Assembly: GCF_021991925.1 (NCBI RefSeq)
Contig: NZ_RXZI01000001.1
Location: 124,001 to 188,000, forward strand
DNA: 64,000 nt
Direction: 5' to 3'
Source: Sutcliffiella horikoshii
Lineage (GTDB): Bacteria > Bacillota > Bacilli > Bacillales > Bacillaceae_I
Shown: piece after piece, positions 49,425 through 58,665 of the stretch
How positions within the stretch are numbered: position 1 is the first letter of the stretch
Layout: every line of letters begins with the position of its first letter
Translations under genes and position numbers: made by a program
Notes under the pieces: model-generated
The model's input: the letters and a program-made list of their open reading frames with translations, nothing else
Told to the model about the DNA's origin: nothing
Databases searched by the model: none

Positions 49425-50561
49425 GTTAATGATCCCAGTTCCGGTTATGTCCACGCTAACATTCGGAATAATTTCAATGGTGGGGTACACTTCTCTCCAA
49501 TCAAGCTCTTTCCAGGTTGTGTTATGATGTACTTTTAAATATTGTCCAATTTTCAGTATGTCACTGTTTGCTTCCTGCAAAGTCTTTATCACTTCTTGTG
49601 CTTTGACCTCAATATCCTCAGTAGCTTTTGATTCCAGTTCTTTTACCACTTTCTTATTAACGAGATGATTTTTTGGATACTCTGCAATCGTACCGATTAT
49701 TTTTAATTCAATATTCACTTTTATATCCGAAGGGGAATTTATTTCTGCTTTCATATTTGCTTTAGCCTTTCCTACGTTCAAGGTCATATAACGGTTACGG
49801 ATATTCTCTTCTTCAGGTTTAACCATCATATTCAATTGTGCAATTTTCCTTTTATTATTTCCAAGTAATAAAAGGATGGTAGAGTGTTCCGCGTCCAATG
49901 TTACCCCTGTAAATTTTCTGTCACTTATCAATCCCATACCGACCACTTCAACATCATCAGTCTCTATTTTTTTTATTACAGGCAGGGAAAAATCTGCACT
50001 TGGATCAAACATGACAGGACAAACCGTCTGGACTGTTTCATTTTTAATAATAGTATAATCTTCATTGCTTACCAAAAGGTCGGTTAGTGCTTCTGTAAGC
50101 AATGTTTCTTTGATGGTTTGCATATGAATGACCTCTTCCGCTTTTCCTTGTACAATGGCGAGCATTGAACCTAATGGAGACTTGGGGTCGCGGTACAGAA
50201 TATCCAAGATGGAGTATAAGTCTTGCTTGGCTAGTTCTTCCCCCATCAGATACACCCTCATCTTGCTTGGTGAAAACTCTCCAGGAATTCTTCTGTCCAA
50301 GGTTAACCTCGTGTCCCTTAAAGTAATTCCATCTCCTTCCACAACAGCGACCGTTGCTTCACCGGGTTTCCCACCGATACTTAGCTTTTGGGTTTCGCGT
50401 ATGGCTACATGGGATATAATTTCATCATTTTCACCTGCATCAAATGCGACAGTAAATACAAGTTTTAAATCTTTTAATAACCGTTGATCCCAACAGCCAG
50501 TCAAAAGGAGTAACGAGAGGAGGATACAAAATACCCTCTTATACCTTTTATGATGAAACAT
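49422..50561 (-). CDS. Ger(x)C family spore germination lipoprotein
   Basis: A 379-residue lipoprotein of a GerA-type germinant receptor. The lipobox LLTGCWDQRLLKDL is the classic Ger(x)C start, residues 15-28. The middle and C-terminal domains (KVIKTLQEANSDILKIGQYLKVHHNTTWKEL) match the family. ATG at 50561 has AAAGGGGG upstream and overlaps the B-subunit stop by 14 bases. It is the C subunit at the inner spore membrane. No other cluster copy is in the window. Confidence 0.93.
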   Translation of the reverse strand: MFHHKRYKRVFCILLSLLLLTGCWDQRLLKDLKLVFTVAFDAGENDEIISHVAIRETQKLSIGGKPGEATVAVVEGDGITLRDTRLTLDRRIPGEFSPSKMRVYLMGEELAKQDLYSILDILYRDPKSPLGSMLAIVQGKAEEVIHMQTIKETLLTEALTDLLVSNEDYTIIKNETVQTVCPVMFDPSADFSLPVIKKIETDDVEVVGMGLISDRKFTGVTLDAEHSTILLLLGNNKRKIAQLNMMVKPEEENIRNRYMTLNVGKAKANMKAEINSPSDIKVNIELKIIGTIAEYPKNHLVNKKVVKELESKATEDIEVKAQEVIKTLQEANSDILKIGQYLKVHHNTTWKELDWREVYPTIEIIPNVSVDITGTGIIN

Positions 50562-51657
50562 GTTGATTTTCCCCCTTTCCAAACTTTTTCTTTATCCAGG
50601 AAATCATCAGCAACAAGATAGGAAGGAAAAAGGCGAAAGAGAAGATAATGTATTGAAAAATCTTCCCTATATCTTCCATTAAGAACTTATCCTGCAAAAA
50701 AAATCCCGATATAAAGATTGGCACGCAGATAATTGGAACAAATGGAGCGTGGGACTCTTTATGAAACAATTCCTTAAGGCCTTTACTAGCCTGATACAGA
50801 TAAATGATGAACGAATTGGTCATAGGAATGACCCAAATGGACAGGAAAATAAGATCCAGTCTCTCTATTACTTCAAAGGAAATGGCCTTTAGCATATAAA
50901 GCACTGGTTCAGGTACGAGCGTCATTTCTTCGGGACTGAAGATTATTAGGCTTGTAAAAACAAGGAATGTATAGATCGAAACGGTTGTAATGTTTGCAAA
51001 GGTAAGTGTTTTTAAGGTGCCTTTAGGGTTCTGTATCAAGGGATAGATGACGAGAATTATTTCAAAGCCTGTAAGTGCAAGTAGGACGTCCTTGATGGCA
51101 AAGAAAATGTTTTTCCATCCCCCATGCCCTACTGGGAGGATATAGGATAAGTTGGCATCTCTATATACGGTAGCAACCAGGAGGATAAAAAAGACGATTA
51201 CTCCTGTGGAGAGACTAAAAAAGCGTGCGATCATCAGGATATTGTCAGTCGCCAAATAAACAGCCACAATGATAATTAAGATATAAATGATCCAAAACGG
51301 AGTAAGGGAAAGAATCCATTTGTTGATCAGTCCCGTCTGCAATGCTGCAATAAGTCCAGCAATGGCCGTAAAGTATAAGATATAAAAGATGATAAAAATA
51401 CTGCCGAAGAACTTTCCCAATAGATGGCGCAATAACTGAAATAAGTTCTGTTCAGGATAGGACTGCGCTAGCTTCAATATGATAAACATCCATAGTTGTA
51501 TAACAAATCCAGCTAGTAATGTAGAGATCCACCCATCTCCTTTTGCAGTAGTATGGACGGCAAATGGCAAGGAGAGGATACCTACCCCTATTTGGGCCTG
51601 AATAATTAGGAAGAATAGCTGACCCTGACTGATGCTCTTTTCATGGACCTTTAGCAT
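50548..51657 (-). CDS. Spore germination permease, GerB type
   Basis: A 369-residue membrane protein with about ten helices of the APC-like GerAB family (PF03845). It starts QGQLFFLIIQAQIGVGILSLPF, the germinant pocket region of the family. It probably binds the germinant (an amino acid or other nutrient). It lies 10 bases after gerA-type and overlaps the C-subunit gene by 14 bases, so the three are one operon. Confidence 0.93.
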   Translation of the reverse strand: MLKVHEKSISQGQLFFLIIQAQIGVGILSLPFAVHTTAKGDGWISTLLAGFVIQLWMFIILKLAQSYPEQNLFQLLRHLLGKFFGSIFIIFYILYFTAIAGLIAALQTGLINKWILSLTPFWIIYILIIIVAVYLATDNILMIARFFSLSTGVIVFFILLVATVYRDANLSYILPVGHGGWKNIFFAIKDVLLALTGFEIILVIYPLIQNPKGTLKTLTFANITTVSIYTFLVFTSLIIFSPEEMTLVPEPVLYMLKAISFEVIERLDLIFLSIWVIPMTNSFIIYLYQASKGLKELFHKESHAPFVPIICVPIFISGFFLQDKFLMEDIGKIFQYIIFSFAFFLPILLLMISWIKKKFGKGENQHVSS

Positions 51658-51667
51658 AGCAATCTCC

Positions 51668-53119
51668 TTACTTAATCGTCTTTTTTTTCTTTTGAGGCAA
51701 AGTATCTTTTGGGCGGTTTTTGAAGAAAGGAATTGGTACCCTGATCAATGTATCTTTCATCTCTGACCACTTCAAGGTAGAAAATGGTGCAAAATAAGGC
51801 GTTCCAAAGGATTCCAACTTGCATAGATGAATGAGCACAAACATAAATAAAAAGCTCATGCCAATCAACCCGAACATTGCTGCCATGAGCATAAACGGAA
51901 AGCCCAATAACCTGATGGACGATCCCATCTCGGTAATCGGGACAATGAAAGAGGAGATGGCGGTGATGGCCACAACTATAATCATGGTGTTGGATACAAG
52001 ATTTGCCTCCACAACCGCTGTACCAATTACCAACCCTCCTACCACCCCGATGGTCTGACCGATCCTGCTCGGTAATCTGATGGACGCTTCTCTAAGGATC
52101 TCCAACGTAATCTGCATTCCCAATGCTTCTATCAATGGGGGATAGGGGACATATTCCAATGAAGATTTAATGGAGAATACGATCTCTGTCGGCAAAATTT
52201 CATAGTGAAAGGAAACGATGGCAATATATAAAGCCGGAAGAGCAACCGAAATTAAAAAGCCAAGAATACGCAAAAAACGGATGAATGAACCAAAGTACCA
52301 CCTGCTGTTGTAGTCATCAGGTGATTGGTAGAAAGTAAAGAATGTTGTAGGGGCGATAAGTGCCCCTGGACTATTATCTGTGAGAATGGCGACCCTGCCA
52401 TCCATTAGATTGGCTACTGTGCGGTCGGCTCTTTCGGTACTCAGCATGGTTGGGAAAATGGAAAAGTTATCACTTAAAAACTCTTCAATATGACCTGGAG
52501 CATGAACAAAATCAATATCAATATCGGACAGTTTCTCTTCAATAGAAGCCACTATTTTTTTATTGGCTATATGATCTAAATAAATCATTCCCACTTTGGT
52601 ATGGGAATCGTTGCCGATGGTAAAATACTTTATTTTTAAGTTGGAATTATGCAGACGTTTCCGTATGAGGGAAATATTTGTTTTCAATGATTCTACAAAA
52701 CCCTCATGTGAACCTCGGATAACCCCTTCTGTTTCAGGTTCTGTAATGTTTCTTGCTTTAAAGGATTGTGCGTTAAAGATTTGTGCAAGATCTGAATCTT
52801 TCTTTAACAGGATGCATTTCCCTTGCAACAAGCTTTTCCTTAATTCTTTAATACTATTAGTTTCTTCAACCAGGGCCTGAGGAAATACCCCCTTTTCCAC
52901 TTGGAGATCGGCTTCTTGCATTGGCTTAACGATAATATCTTCTACCAGCTTTTTTTCAATTATTGTCTCGATATAAAGTAAATAAGCTTCCATGTTAAAG
53001 CGATGGAGCGACTCCATGATGAGATCTTCCGTATCTACAAACATAGCCCTTACATGTAGTAAGTTCTCTTCAAGCTTAGTCGTAAGAACAAGTGGGTCTG
53101 TCTTCATCACGCTCTCCAT
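51668..53119 (-). CDS. Spore germination protein, GerA type
   Basis: A 483-residue GerA-family subunit (PF03323). A 250-residue soluble N-terminal part includes IYLDHIANKKIVASIEEKL, and FPTMLSTERADRTVANLMDGRVAILTDNSPGALIAP is the signature where the membrane part begins, followed by about five helices and a short tail. It forms the ion-conducting channel of the receptor. The start is ATG 53119 or 53107; the second has GGAG six bases upstream. Germinant specificity cannot be predicted. Confidence 0.93.
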   Translation of the reverse strand: MESVMKTDPLVLTTKLEENLLHVRAMFVDTEDLIMESLHRFNMEAYLLYIETIIEKKLVEDIIVKPMQEADLQVEKGVFPQALVEETNSIKELRKSLLQGKCILLKKDSDLAQIFNAQSFKARNITEPETEGVIRGSHEGFVESLKTNISLIRKRLHNSNLKIKYFTIGNDSHTKVGMIYLDHIANKKIVASIEEKLSDIDIDFVHAPGHIEEFLSDNFSIFPTMLSTERADRTVANLMDGRVAILTDNSPGALIAPTTFFTFYQSPDDYNSRWYFGSFIRFLRILGFLISVALPALYIAIVSFHYEILPTEIVFSIKSSLEYVPYPPLIEALGMQITLEILREASIRLPSRIGQTIGVVGGLVIGTAVVEANLVSNTMIIVVAITAISSFIVPITEMGSSIRLLGFPFMLMAAMFGLIGMSFLFMFVLIHLCKLESFGTPYFAPFSTLKWSEMKDTLIRVPIPFFKNRPKDTLPQKKKKTIK

Positions 53120-53237
53120 CACATCCTTTAGAATTTATTGTTTACTATATTTTCCTATGTAAGAGATGTATTTATGCATGTATGTTGTACTTCTTTTGTT
53201 ATACTTAAGAACAATAGATAGTAACCGGGAGTTTTTG

Positions 53238-55529
53238 ATGATGAAGAAATTATCTGTTTCTGTTAGAAAGCTTGTAGAGTTTGTCATGATGGGTGGAAGC
53301 ATTGACAATAGATTTGCAGGGGCAAATGTCATGCAGGAGGGGACCAAAACCCACCAACGTTTGCAGGGGAGTAGAGGAGAAAACTATGAAAAGGAAGTTT
53401 TCCTTTCCATTGATATCCCTGTTGGTGAATATGAGTTACATATCGAAGGAAGATGTGACGGAATTTACCGTGATGCCGAACACGTAACAATAGAAGAAAT
53501 TAAGTCGACTGCAAGGGATTTGAATGCTCTTACTGAACAGGATTTTCCTACCTATTGGGCTCAACTGAAGGTTTACGCGTATATTTATTGTCTGCAGCAC
53601 AAATTGAAAACCATTACGGTGCATATGGTATATGCAAAAAGAACGAGCACTGATGAAAGGACCTTTCAAAAGACATATGATATGTTAGAGCTGACTTCCT
53701 TTATGCAAGAAGTGACGGAAGGATTCATGGAGTTTCATAAAAGTATACTTGCTCATAAAGAAGATAGAAGAGAGAGTATCAAGAACCTTACATTCCCATA
53801 TGCTTCTTATCGGACTGGACAGAGGGATCTGGCCAAAGCGGTATATAAAACGATAAAGGAAGAAAAACGTCTCTTTGCAAAGGCGGCCACAGGGATAGGG
53901 AAAACGATCGCAACTATTTTTCCTTCTGTCATGTCCCTGCATGAGGGAAGACAGGAGAGAATCATGTATTTGACTGCTAAAACGATCACAAGGCAAGTTG
54001 CAGAAGAAGCCTTTATATTGTTAGTGGAACATGGACTTGCCGTAAAAGTGGTGACGATAACAGCAAAGGAAAAAACCTGTTTTCAAGAGGAAACGTTATG
54101 CCAAAAAGAATTCTGTCCTTTTGCAAATGGTCATTATGATAGATTGAAGGATGGTCTTAGCGATATTCTGCAGAATGAAAACTTGTTGAACCGGGAGACG
54201 ATAGAATCATATGCGAAAAAACATATGCTTTGCCCGTTTGAATTTTCATTGGATCTCGCTATGTTTGCGGACGTTGTCATCTGTGACTACAATTACTTTT
54301 TTGACCCAAAAGTGAAATTGCAGAGATGGGGGGACTTTCATAAGGAAACCATCCTTCTTATTGATGAGGCGCATAATCTCGTTGATCGTTCAAGGGAAAT
54401 GCTTTCGGCAACGTTGACGAAATCGCTCTTCCTTCAGGCGAGCAGAGAAGTGAAAGTAGTAGATAAAGAACTATATGTAATGCTTAAGGGGGTAAATGAT
54501 GCCCTCCTTAAATGGAAAAAAGAGATGATAGCCTTAAATGAGTTTGTGTTTGAAGATAAGCCAGTGGAGGTTATCGAGGTTCTTCAGAAAGCGGTGGAGG
54601 CTTGTGAGAAGTGGTTGGTGAACAACCCATCAGGTATGGCTCATCAAGAAGTGCTGACTGCTTATTTTGAGGGACAGGACTTTTTAAGGATTGCCAAGGA
54701 GTTTGATGCGAGGTACAAAACCATCGTCACCGTATTTAAGAGTGAAGTGATAGTGAAGCTCGCATGCATGGATTCATCTGCGGCTATTAGAAGAATGTCG
54801 GCCAGGACCGTATCGGCCATTTTCTTTTCGGCCACCTTACATCCGCTTGGATACTTCCAAACTGTACTAGGTGGGGAGGAGAAAGATTATCATCTTTCGA
54901 TTCCTACACCATTTAAACAGAATCAAGTCGAGGTATTTGCTAGAAAAATATCGACCAAATACAAGGATCGAGAATCTTCTATCACACCGATCATTCAAGC
55001 GATACAAGAGACGTTTCATTCCCAACAAGGAAATTTTCTCATTTTCTTCCCTTCCTATGAATATCTGTCACAGGTCTTTGAAATATATAAGGACTATGCC
55101 ATGCAGGACTCCATTGAGACAGTCGTACAGTCGCCTGTAATGACCGAAGAGGAAAGGGAGAAGTTTTTGTTGAAGTTCAAATCTGACAAAAAAGGTACTT
55201 TCATAGCTTTTGCTGTGCTAGGAGGGATCTTCTCTGAGGGGATTGATTTAAAGGGGGACCGTTTAAATGGGGTAGGAATCATAGGGGTTGGATTACCAAG
55301 GATCACTCATGAAAGGAACGTCATGAAGGAATATTTTCAGAAACAGGGTCAGAATGGCTTTGATTTTGCCTATGTCTACCCCGGGATAAACAAAGTGCAG
55401 CAAGCAGGGGGACGGTTGATACGCAGCGAGGAAGATACAGGCTTCATTCTGTTGTTGGATGACCGTTATTTTCAGCAAAAATATAGAAACCTGCTTCCAC
55501 CTGAATGGCAACACTTCCACCAAGTGTGA
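53238..55529 (+). CDS. PD-(D/E)XK nuclease-XPD/DinG helicase fusion
   Basis: A 763-residue protein. Residues 1-190 form a PD-(D/E)XK nuclease-like domain (EGRCDGIYRDAEHVTIEEIKSTARDL, with the acidic/Lys catalytic triad). The rest is an XPD/DinG superfamily 2 helicase: Walker A AKAATGIGKTIATIFP, the Fe-S Cys cluster TCFQEETLCQKEFCPFANG and HMLCPF, DEAH-type LLIDEAHNLV, and QAGGRLIRSEEDTG (motif VI). Expected to unwind 5'-3' and perhaps cut DNA. ATG at 53238 follows CGGGAG; upstream residues to 53166 are unlikely. It stands apart from CRISPR genes. Confidence 0.9.
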   Translation: MMKKLSVSVRKLVEFVMMGGSIDNRFAGANVMQEGTKTHQRLQGSRGENYEKEVFLSIDIPVGEYELHIEGRCDGIYRDAEHVTIEEIKSTARDLNALTEQDFPTYWAQLKVYAYIYCLQHKLKTITVHMVYAKRTSTDERTFQKTYDMLELTSFMQEVTEGFMEFHKSILAHKEDRRESIKNLTFPYASYRTGQRDLAKAVYKTIKEEKRLFAKAATGIGKTIATIFPSVMSLHEGRQERIMYLTAKTITRQVAEEAFILLVEHGLAVKVVTITAKEKTCFQEETLCQKEFCPFANGHYDRLKDGLSDILQNENLLNRETIESYAKKHMLCPFEFSLDLAMFADVVICDYNYFFDPKVKLQRWGDFHKETILLIDEAHNLVDRSREMLSATLTKSLFLQASREVKVVDKELYVMLKGVNDALLKWKKEMIALNEFVFEDKPVEVIEVLQKAVEACEKWLVNNPSGMAHQEVLTAYFEGQDFLRIAKEFDARYKTIVTVFKSEVIVKLACMDSSAAIRRMSARTVSAIFFSATLHPLGYFQTVLGGEEKDYHLSIPTPFKQNQVEVFARKISTKYKDRESSITPIIQAIQETFHSQQGNFLIFFPSYEYLSQVFEIYKDYAMQDSIETVVQSPVMTEEEREKFLLKFKSDKKGTFIAFAVLGGIFSEGIDLKGDRLNGVGIIGVGLPRITHERNVMKEYFQKQGQNGFDFAYVYPGINKVQQAGGRLIRSEEDTGFILLLDDRYFQQKYRNLLPPEWQHFHQV

Positions 55530-55624
55530 ATGTTAATTTAATAAACATTTACAGTGGCTTCATCCTAATTCAATATTTGTTGGGTAAAATGCTTAATAAG
55601 TATTAAATAATGGGAGTGGATGTT

Positions 55625-55810
55625 ATGAGCAAGAAGCTTCAAAAGGCCTTGGAGCAACAACGAGAGTATTATATTAACAAGCTTCTATTAATAGGTGTGT
55701 ATGATTCACTAGTTCTTGATGGAATGACTACTACAGAATTAAAGACAGAATATAATTATTTCTTTTACGACGTTCCGAGTAAAAAAGTGAACCCAATAAG
55801 AAAGGCATGA
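55625..55810 (+). CDS. Fur-regulated basic protein-like small protein (FbpA type)
   Basis: A 61-residue protein: KKLQKALEQQREYYINKLLLIGVYDSLVLDGMTTTELKTEYNYF fits the FbpA-like family of small basic proteins that in B. subtilis help the iron-sparing sRNA FsrA. ATG at 55625 with GGAGTGG upstream. A TTAATAAGTATTAA palindrome lies upstream but does not match the Fur box well, so iron control is only inferred. Confidence 0.75.
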   Translation: MSKKLQKALEQQREYYINKLLLIGVYDSLVLDGMTTTELKTEYNYFFYDVPSKKVNPIRKA

Positions 55811-55845
55811 CCCAGTTGCCACCGGGTTATGCCTTTTCGCCTCTT
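55806..55845. terminator. Bidirectional terminator
   Basis: GGCATGACCC pairs with GGGTTATGCC between fbpA-like and mscS genes, with T-rich flanks. Confidence 0.85.
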
Positions 55846-56966
55846 ATACTATATTCTTTTACTAGTTTTTCTTCTTGAGTGCCTTTTTCAAAATGCAATG
55901 TTCTCGTAGGGAAAGCTACAACAACGTCTTCCTCCTCCAAAATCTCCATGATTTTGAAATTGATATCTTCTTTTACCTGAAGGTATTCTCCCCACATGAC
56001 AGACTTGGTGAAGAAGTAAGTGAAAATATCCAAGCTGCTTGCACCAAAGCTATCGAAGCGGACCAGAATCGTCTCTTGATCAATTTCATCATGATTGCGG
56101 AGCATGTTCTCAATCCGACGGACCACTCTTTCCAGGCTAGTTCTGGATGTGTCGTATTGAACACCCAATTTGAAAGTAATTTGGCGTTTCCCCATTTTTG
56201 ACCAGTTTGTAATGGGTTCGTTTGATAAGGTTGCATTCGGTACGGTTACCACCGCTTGTGCGAAGGTTCTGACCTGCGTACTACGGAAAGAAATATCCTC
56301 CACCACACCTTCCACGCTTGGAGTCTTAATCCAATCTCCCATTGTAAAAGGCTTTTCCGTCACAATAATGAATCCGCCTAAAAGGTTTTTAAGTGATTCT
56401 TGTGCTGCCAAAGCAAAGGCCAGACCACCGAGTCCAAGACCTGCCACAATTCCTCCAACATCATATCCCCATACATCGAGGACAATGCTGAATGTCAATG
56501 CGAGTAGAATGAAGCGCAATACCTTGGTTACAAATGGCATGACAATTTTATCAACCTCAAATTCTAATCGATGAGTGAGGTTGGTGAAGAGATTAGATGA
56601 ATAAGGGATGAAGTTGAAAATTCCCCAAGAAAACAGGCCGATAACCGAAGAACGCATTAGCTTCGAAAGAGTTTCTGGTTCCATTAAAGTAAATGGAGCG
56701 GTCTTTAATGCGAAAAATATCCCTAAGATTACGAAAAACATCCTGACAGGCTTATCAAAGGCCAAGACTATATAAGTAAATAGGTCGGTCGGTGTTTTTC
56801 TGGAGACAGCAAGGATTCCTTTAAAGAAATACTTTGTAAAAAGCTTACGCCATAAAAGGAACAGTAACAGGATGACTAGGGAAACCCCTACATCCAACCA
56901 AAAATCAAGGTCTGTCCAATACTCGGCTGTAATGACATTGGAAAACCAATCAATTGTCTTGTTCAA
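55827..56966 (-). CDS. MscS-family mechanosensitive channel
   Basis: A 379-residue channel with four to five N-terminal membrane helices and the pore-forming MscS helix GLGLGGLAFALAAQESLKNLLGGFIIVTEKPF near residue 190, followed by GDWIKTPSVEGVVEDISFRSTQVRT of the cytosolic cage. Releases small solutes on hypo-osmotic shock. The start is MNKTIDWFSNV at 56966. Convergent with fbpA-like gene. Confidence 0.93.
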   Translation of the reverse strand: MNKTIDWFSNVITAEYWTDLDFWLDVGVSLVILLLFLLWRKLFTKYFFKGILAVSRKTPTDLFTYIVLAFDKPVRMFFVILGIFFALKTAPFTLMEPETLSKLMRSSVIGLFSWGIFNFIPYSSNLFTNLTHRLEFEVDKIVMPFVTKVLRFILLALTFSIVLDVWGYDVGGIVAGLGLGGLAFALAAQESLKNLLGGFIIVTEKPFTMGDWIKTPSVEGVVEDISFRSTQVRTFAQAVVTVPNATLSNEPITNWSKMGKRQITFKLGVQYDTSRTSLERVVRRIENMLRNHDEIDQETILVRFDSFGASSLDIFTYFFTKSVMWGEYLQVKEDINFKIMEILEEEDVVVAFPTRTLHFEKGTQEEKLVKEYSIRGEKA

Positions 56967-57246
56967 TATATAAAGCCTCCTTGGGTGATGCCTATAACTT
57001 ATTTATATTGTCCATATAATTCATGTGTTATAAACTCATATTTCCACTATCATAAATCACTATATTACTACGAAGTCTAATAGATTTCAACGAGTAGCCT
57101 CTAATAGAAAAGGGATGGGAATTATATAGATATAATGGAAGTTTCATACAATATTCTTTTGTATTCCGAAAGTTCTTCTCGACAGTCTTTTCTATATTCT
57201 TTAAAATAGGAGAAGTGTTTACTTGGAATAGTTAGGGGTTAAGAGG

Positions 57247-58224
57247 ATGAAAAGAGCAATAAAGTGGATTCCGGGGATTATTCTGGTACTGAGCATTGCG
57301 GGTATAGCGAAAATTTTTGGCCACTTTTTCCCTTCAATAGGTGGAGTGCTATTCGCTTTGTTGATTGGAATAATCCTAAGAAATAGTTTGAATATAGATG
57401 AAAAATATACAGAAGGAATAGACCTTATCGTGAAAAAATGGCTGAAGGTTGCGATCATTTTGCTTGGTGCAACGTTGAGCTTTAGAAGTATCTTGGATAT
57501 TGGAGCGCAATCCATTCTAGTCATTTTATTTGTGGTGGCAGGAGGTATCTTGGTCACTTTATTGGTGGGAAAATTCTTAAAGATTGATCAAACATTATCC
57601 TTACTGATTGGTGCGGGAACAAGTATCTGTGGTGCTACCGCCATCTCAGTCCTAAAAGGTGTCTTGCATGCAAGGGAGTCAGTGGTGGCCTATGCGATTT
57701 CAACCATTTTCTTCTTTAATATCTTAGCCACCTTTTTATATCCTGTTCTTGGACAGTGGCTACACCTGTCAGCGCTTCAAATGGGAATCTGGGCAGGTGT
57801 ATCCATTCATGATACATCCTCTGTTGTAGCCGTTGGATATCTGCTTGGAGATGATGTCGGGGAGGTTGCCACAACAGTCAAGTTAGTGAGAACATTGTTC
57901 ATCTTACCGCTTGTACTGGCCATCTCATTTATAGCCGTCCGTAGGAGTGAAGGTACAACAAGCTTCAAAGCGGCTTTTCCATTATTTATCATTGGCTTTC
58001 TGTTTATGAGTGGTGCGTATTCCATTGGGGTTATTCCGGAAAATGTAAGTGACTATCTTGGAATGACAGCCAAATTCCTGATCGTGATGGTCATGGCAGG
58101 AGTGGGGTTACAAGTGCAGTGGAAAAACATAAAGGGGTTGGGAATGAAGCCGTTCGTTGCAGGATTTGTTGCGGCCTTATTTGTTGGTGTCTTTAGTCTA
58201 TTATTGATCTTATACTTGGTATGA
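57247..58224 (+). CDS. YeiH/UPF0324 family membrane transporter
   Basis: A 325-residue protein of PF03601 with about ten helices. GVLFALLIGIILRN, LGATLSFRSIL and GAGTSICGATAISVLKG near residue 125 are the family's conserved stretches. Some members are suspected sulfate or sulfonate exporters. ATG at 57247 with TTAGGGGTTAAGAGG upstream. Stands alone; substrate unproven. Confidence 0.9.
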   Translation: MKRAIKWIPGIILVLSIAGIAKIFGHFFPSIGGVLFALLIGIILRNSLNIDEKYTEGIDLIVKKWLKVAIILLGATLSFRSILDIGAQSILVILFVVAGGILVTLLVGKFLKIDQTLSLLIGAGTSICGATAISVLKGVLHARESVVAYAISTIFFFNILATFLYPVLGQWLHLSALQMGIWAGVSIHDTSSVVAVGYLLGDDVGEVATTVKLVRTLFILPLVLAISFIAVRRSEGTTSFKAAFPLFIIGFLFMSGAYSIGVIPENVSDYLGMTAKFLIVMVMAGVGLQVQWKNIKGLGMKPFVAGFVAALFVGVFSLLLILYLV

Positions 58225-58264
58225 TTCCCGTGCATGCTTTCCACGCCAATCAACTAGGTGACCT

Positions 58265-58312
58265 CCTTCATATACAAAAAGGACCGGGCTGTTTTTGCCC
58301 GGTTTTTCTTTT
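58265..58312. terminator. Terminator
   Basis: GACCGGGC pairs with GCCCGGTT, followed by TTTTCTTTT. Confidence 0.85.
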
Positions 58313-58319
58313 GGTTTTT

Positions 58320-58598
58320 TCAAGAAATGGCATCTTTTTTATCCCTAAAATCTTCTGTCTGTTCTAAAAGCCTTGTGCGCAAAGATGCAAGATAGAATGT
58401 AGAGATCATGGAAGTGATATCCTGCCAACTTTCAAGCTTTGGGCGATAGACAATCAGCTTTATAGCTTGAAGTGTCTGCTTCTCTAAAAACAAGCGGTAC
58501 CGGCGACTGTCTTCGGGCTCGGTTTCATCTAGAAATTCGATGATAAGGGTATCTTCGAATTCAACAATCGGATGGACAACGGCAAAGGCTTGCAACAT
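58320..58598 (-). CDS. Small protein of unknown function
   Basis: A 92-residue acidic protein, MLQAFAVVHPIVEFEDTLIIEFLDE onward, with a strand-rich first half and a helical end (LASLRTRLLEQTEDFRDKKDAIS). AAGGTG lies five bases before the ATG at 58598. It is downstream of ligD on the same strand, 67 bases away. No family recognised. Confidence 0.65.
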   Translation of the reverse strand: MLQAFAVVHPIVEFEDTLIIEFLDETEPEDSRRYRLFLEKQTLQAIKLIVYRPKLESWQDITSMISTFYLASLRTRLLEQTEDFRDKKDAIS

Positions 58599-58665
58599 AT
58601 TCACCTTTTCCTTTTTTAATCCCCATTTTCGCCATCAGCTTGTCATGTTATACATTTTGGCAACT

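Noticed and set aside
53238-55529. CRISPR-associated DinG
   Set aside because: The helicase has DinG-like motifs but there are no type IV cas genes or arrays nearby.
55577-55610. Fur box upstream of the FbpA-like gene
   Set aside because: The TTAATAAGTATTAA palindrome does not fit the 7-1-7 Fur consensus well enough to claim.
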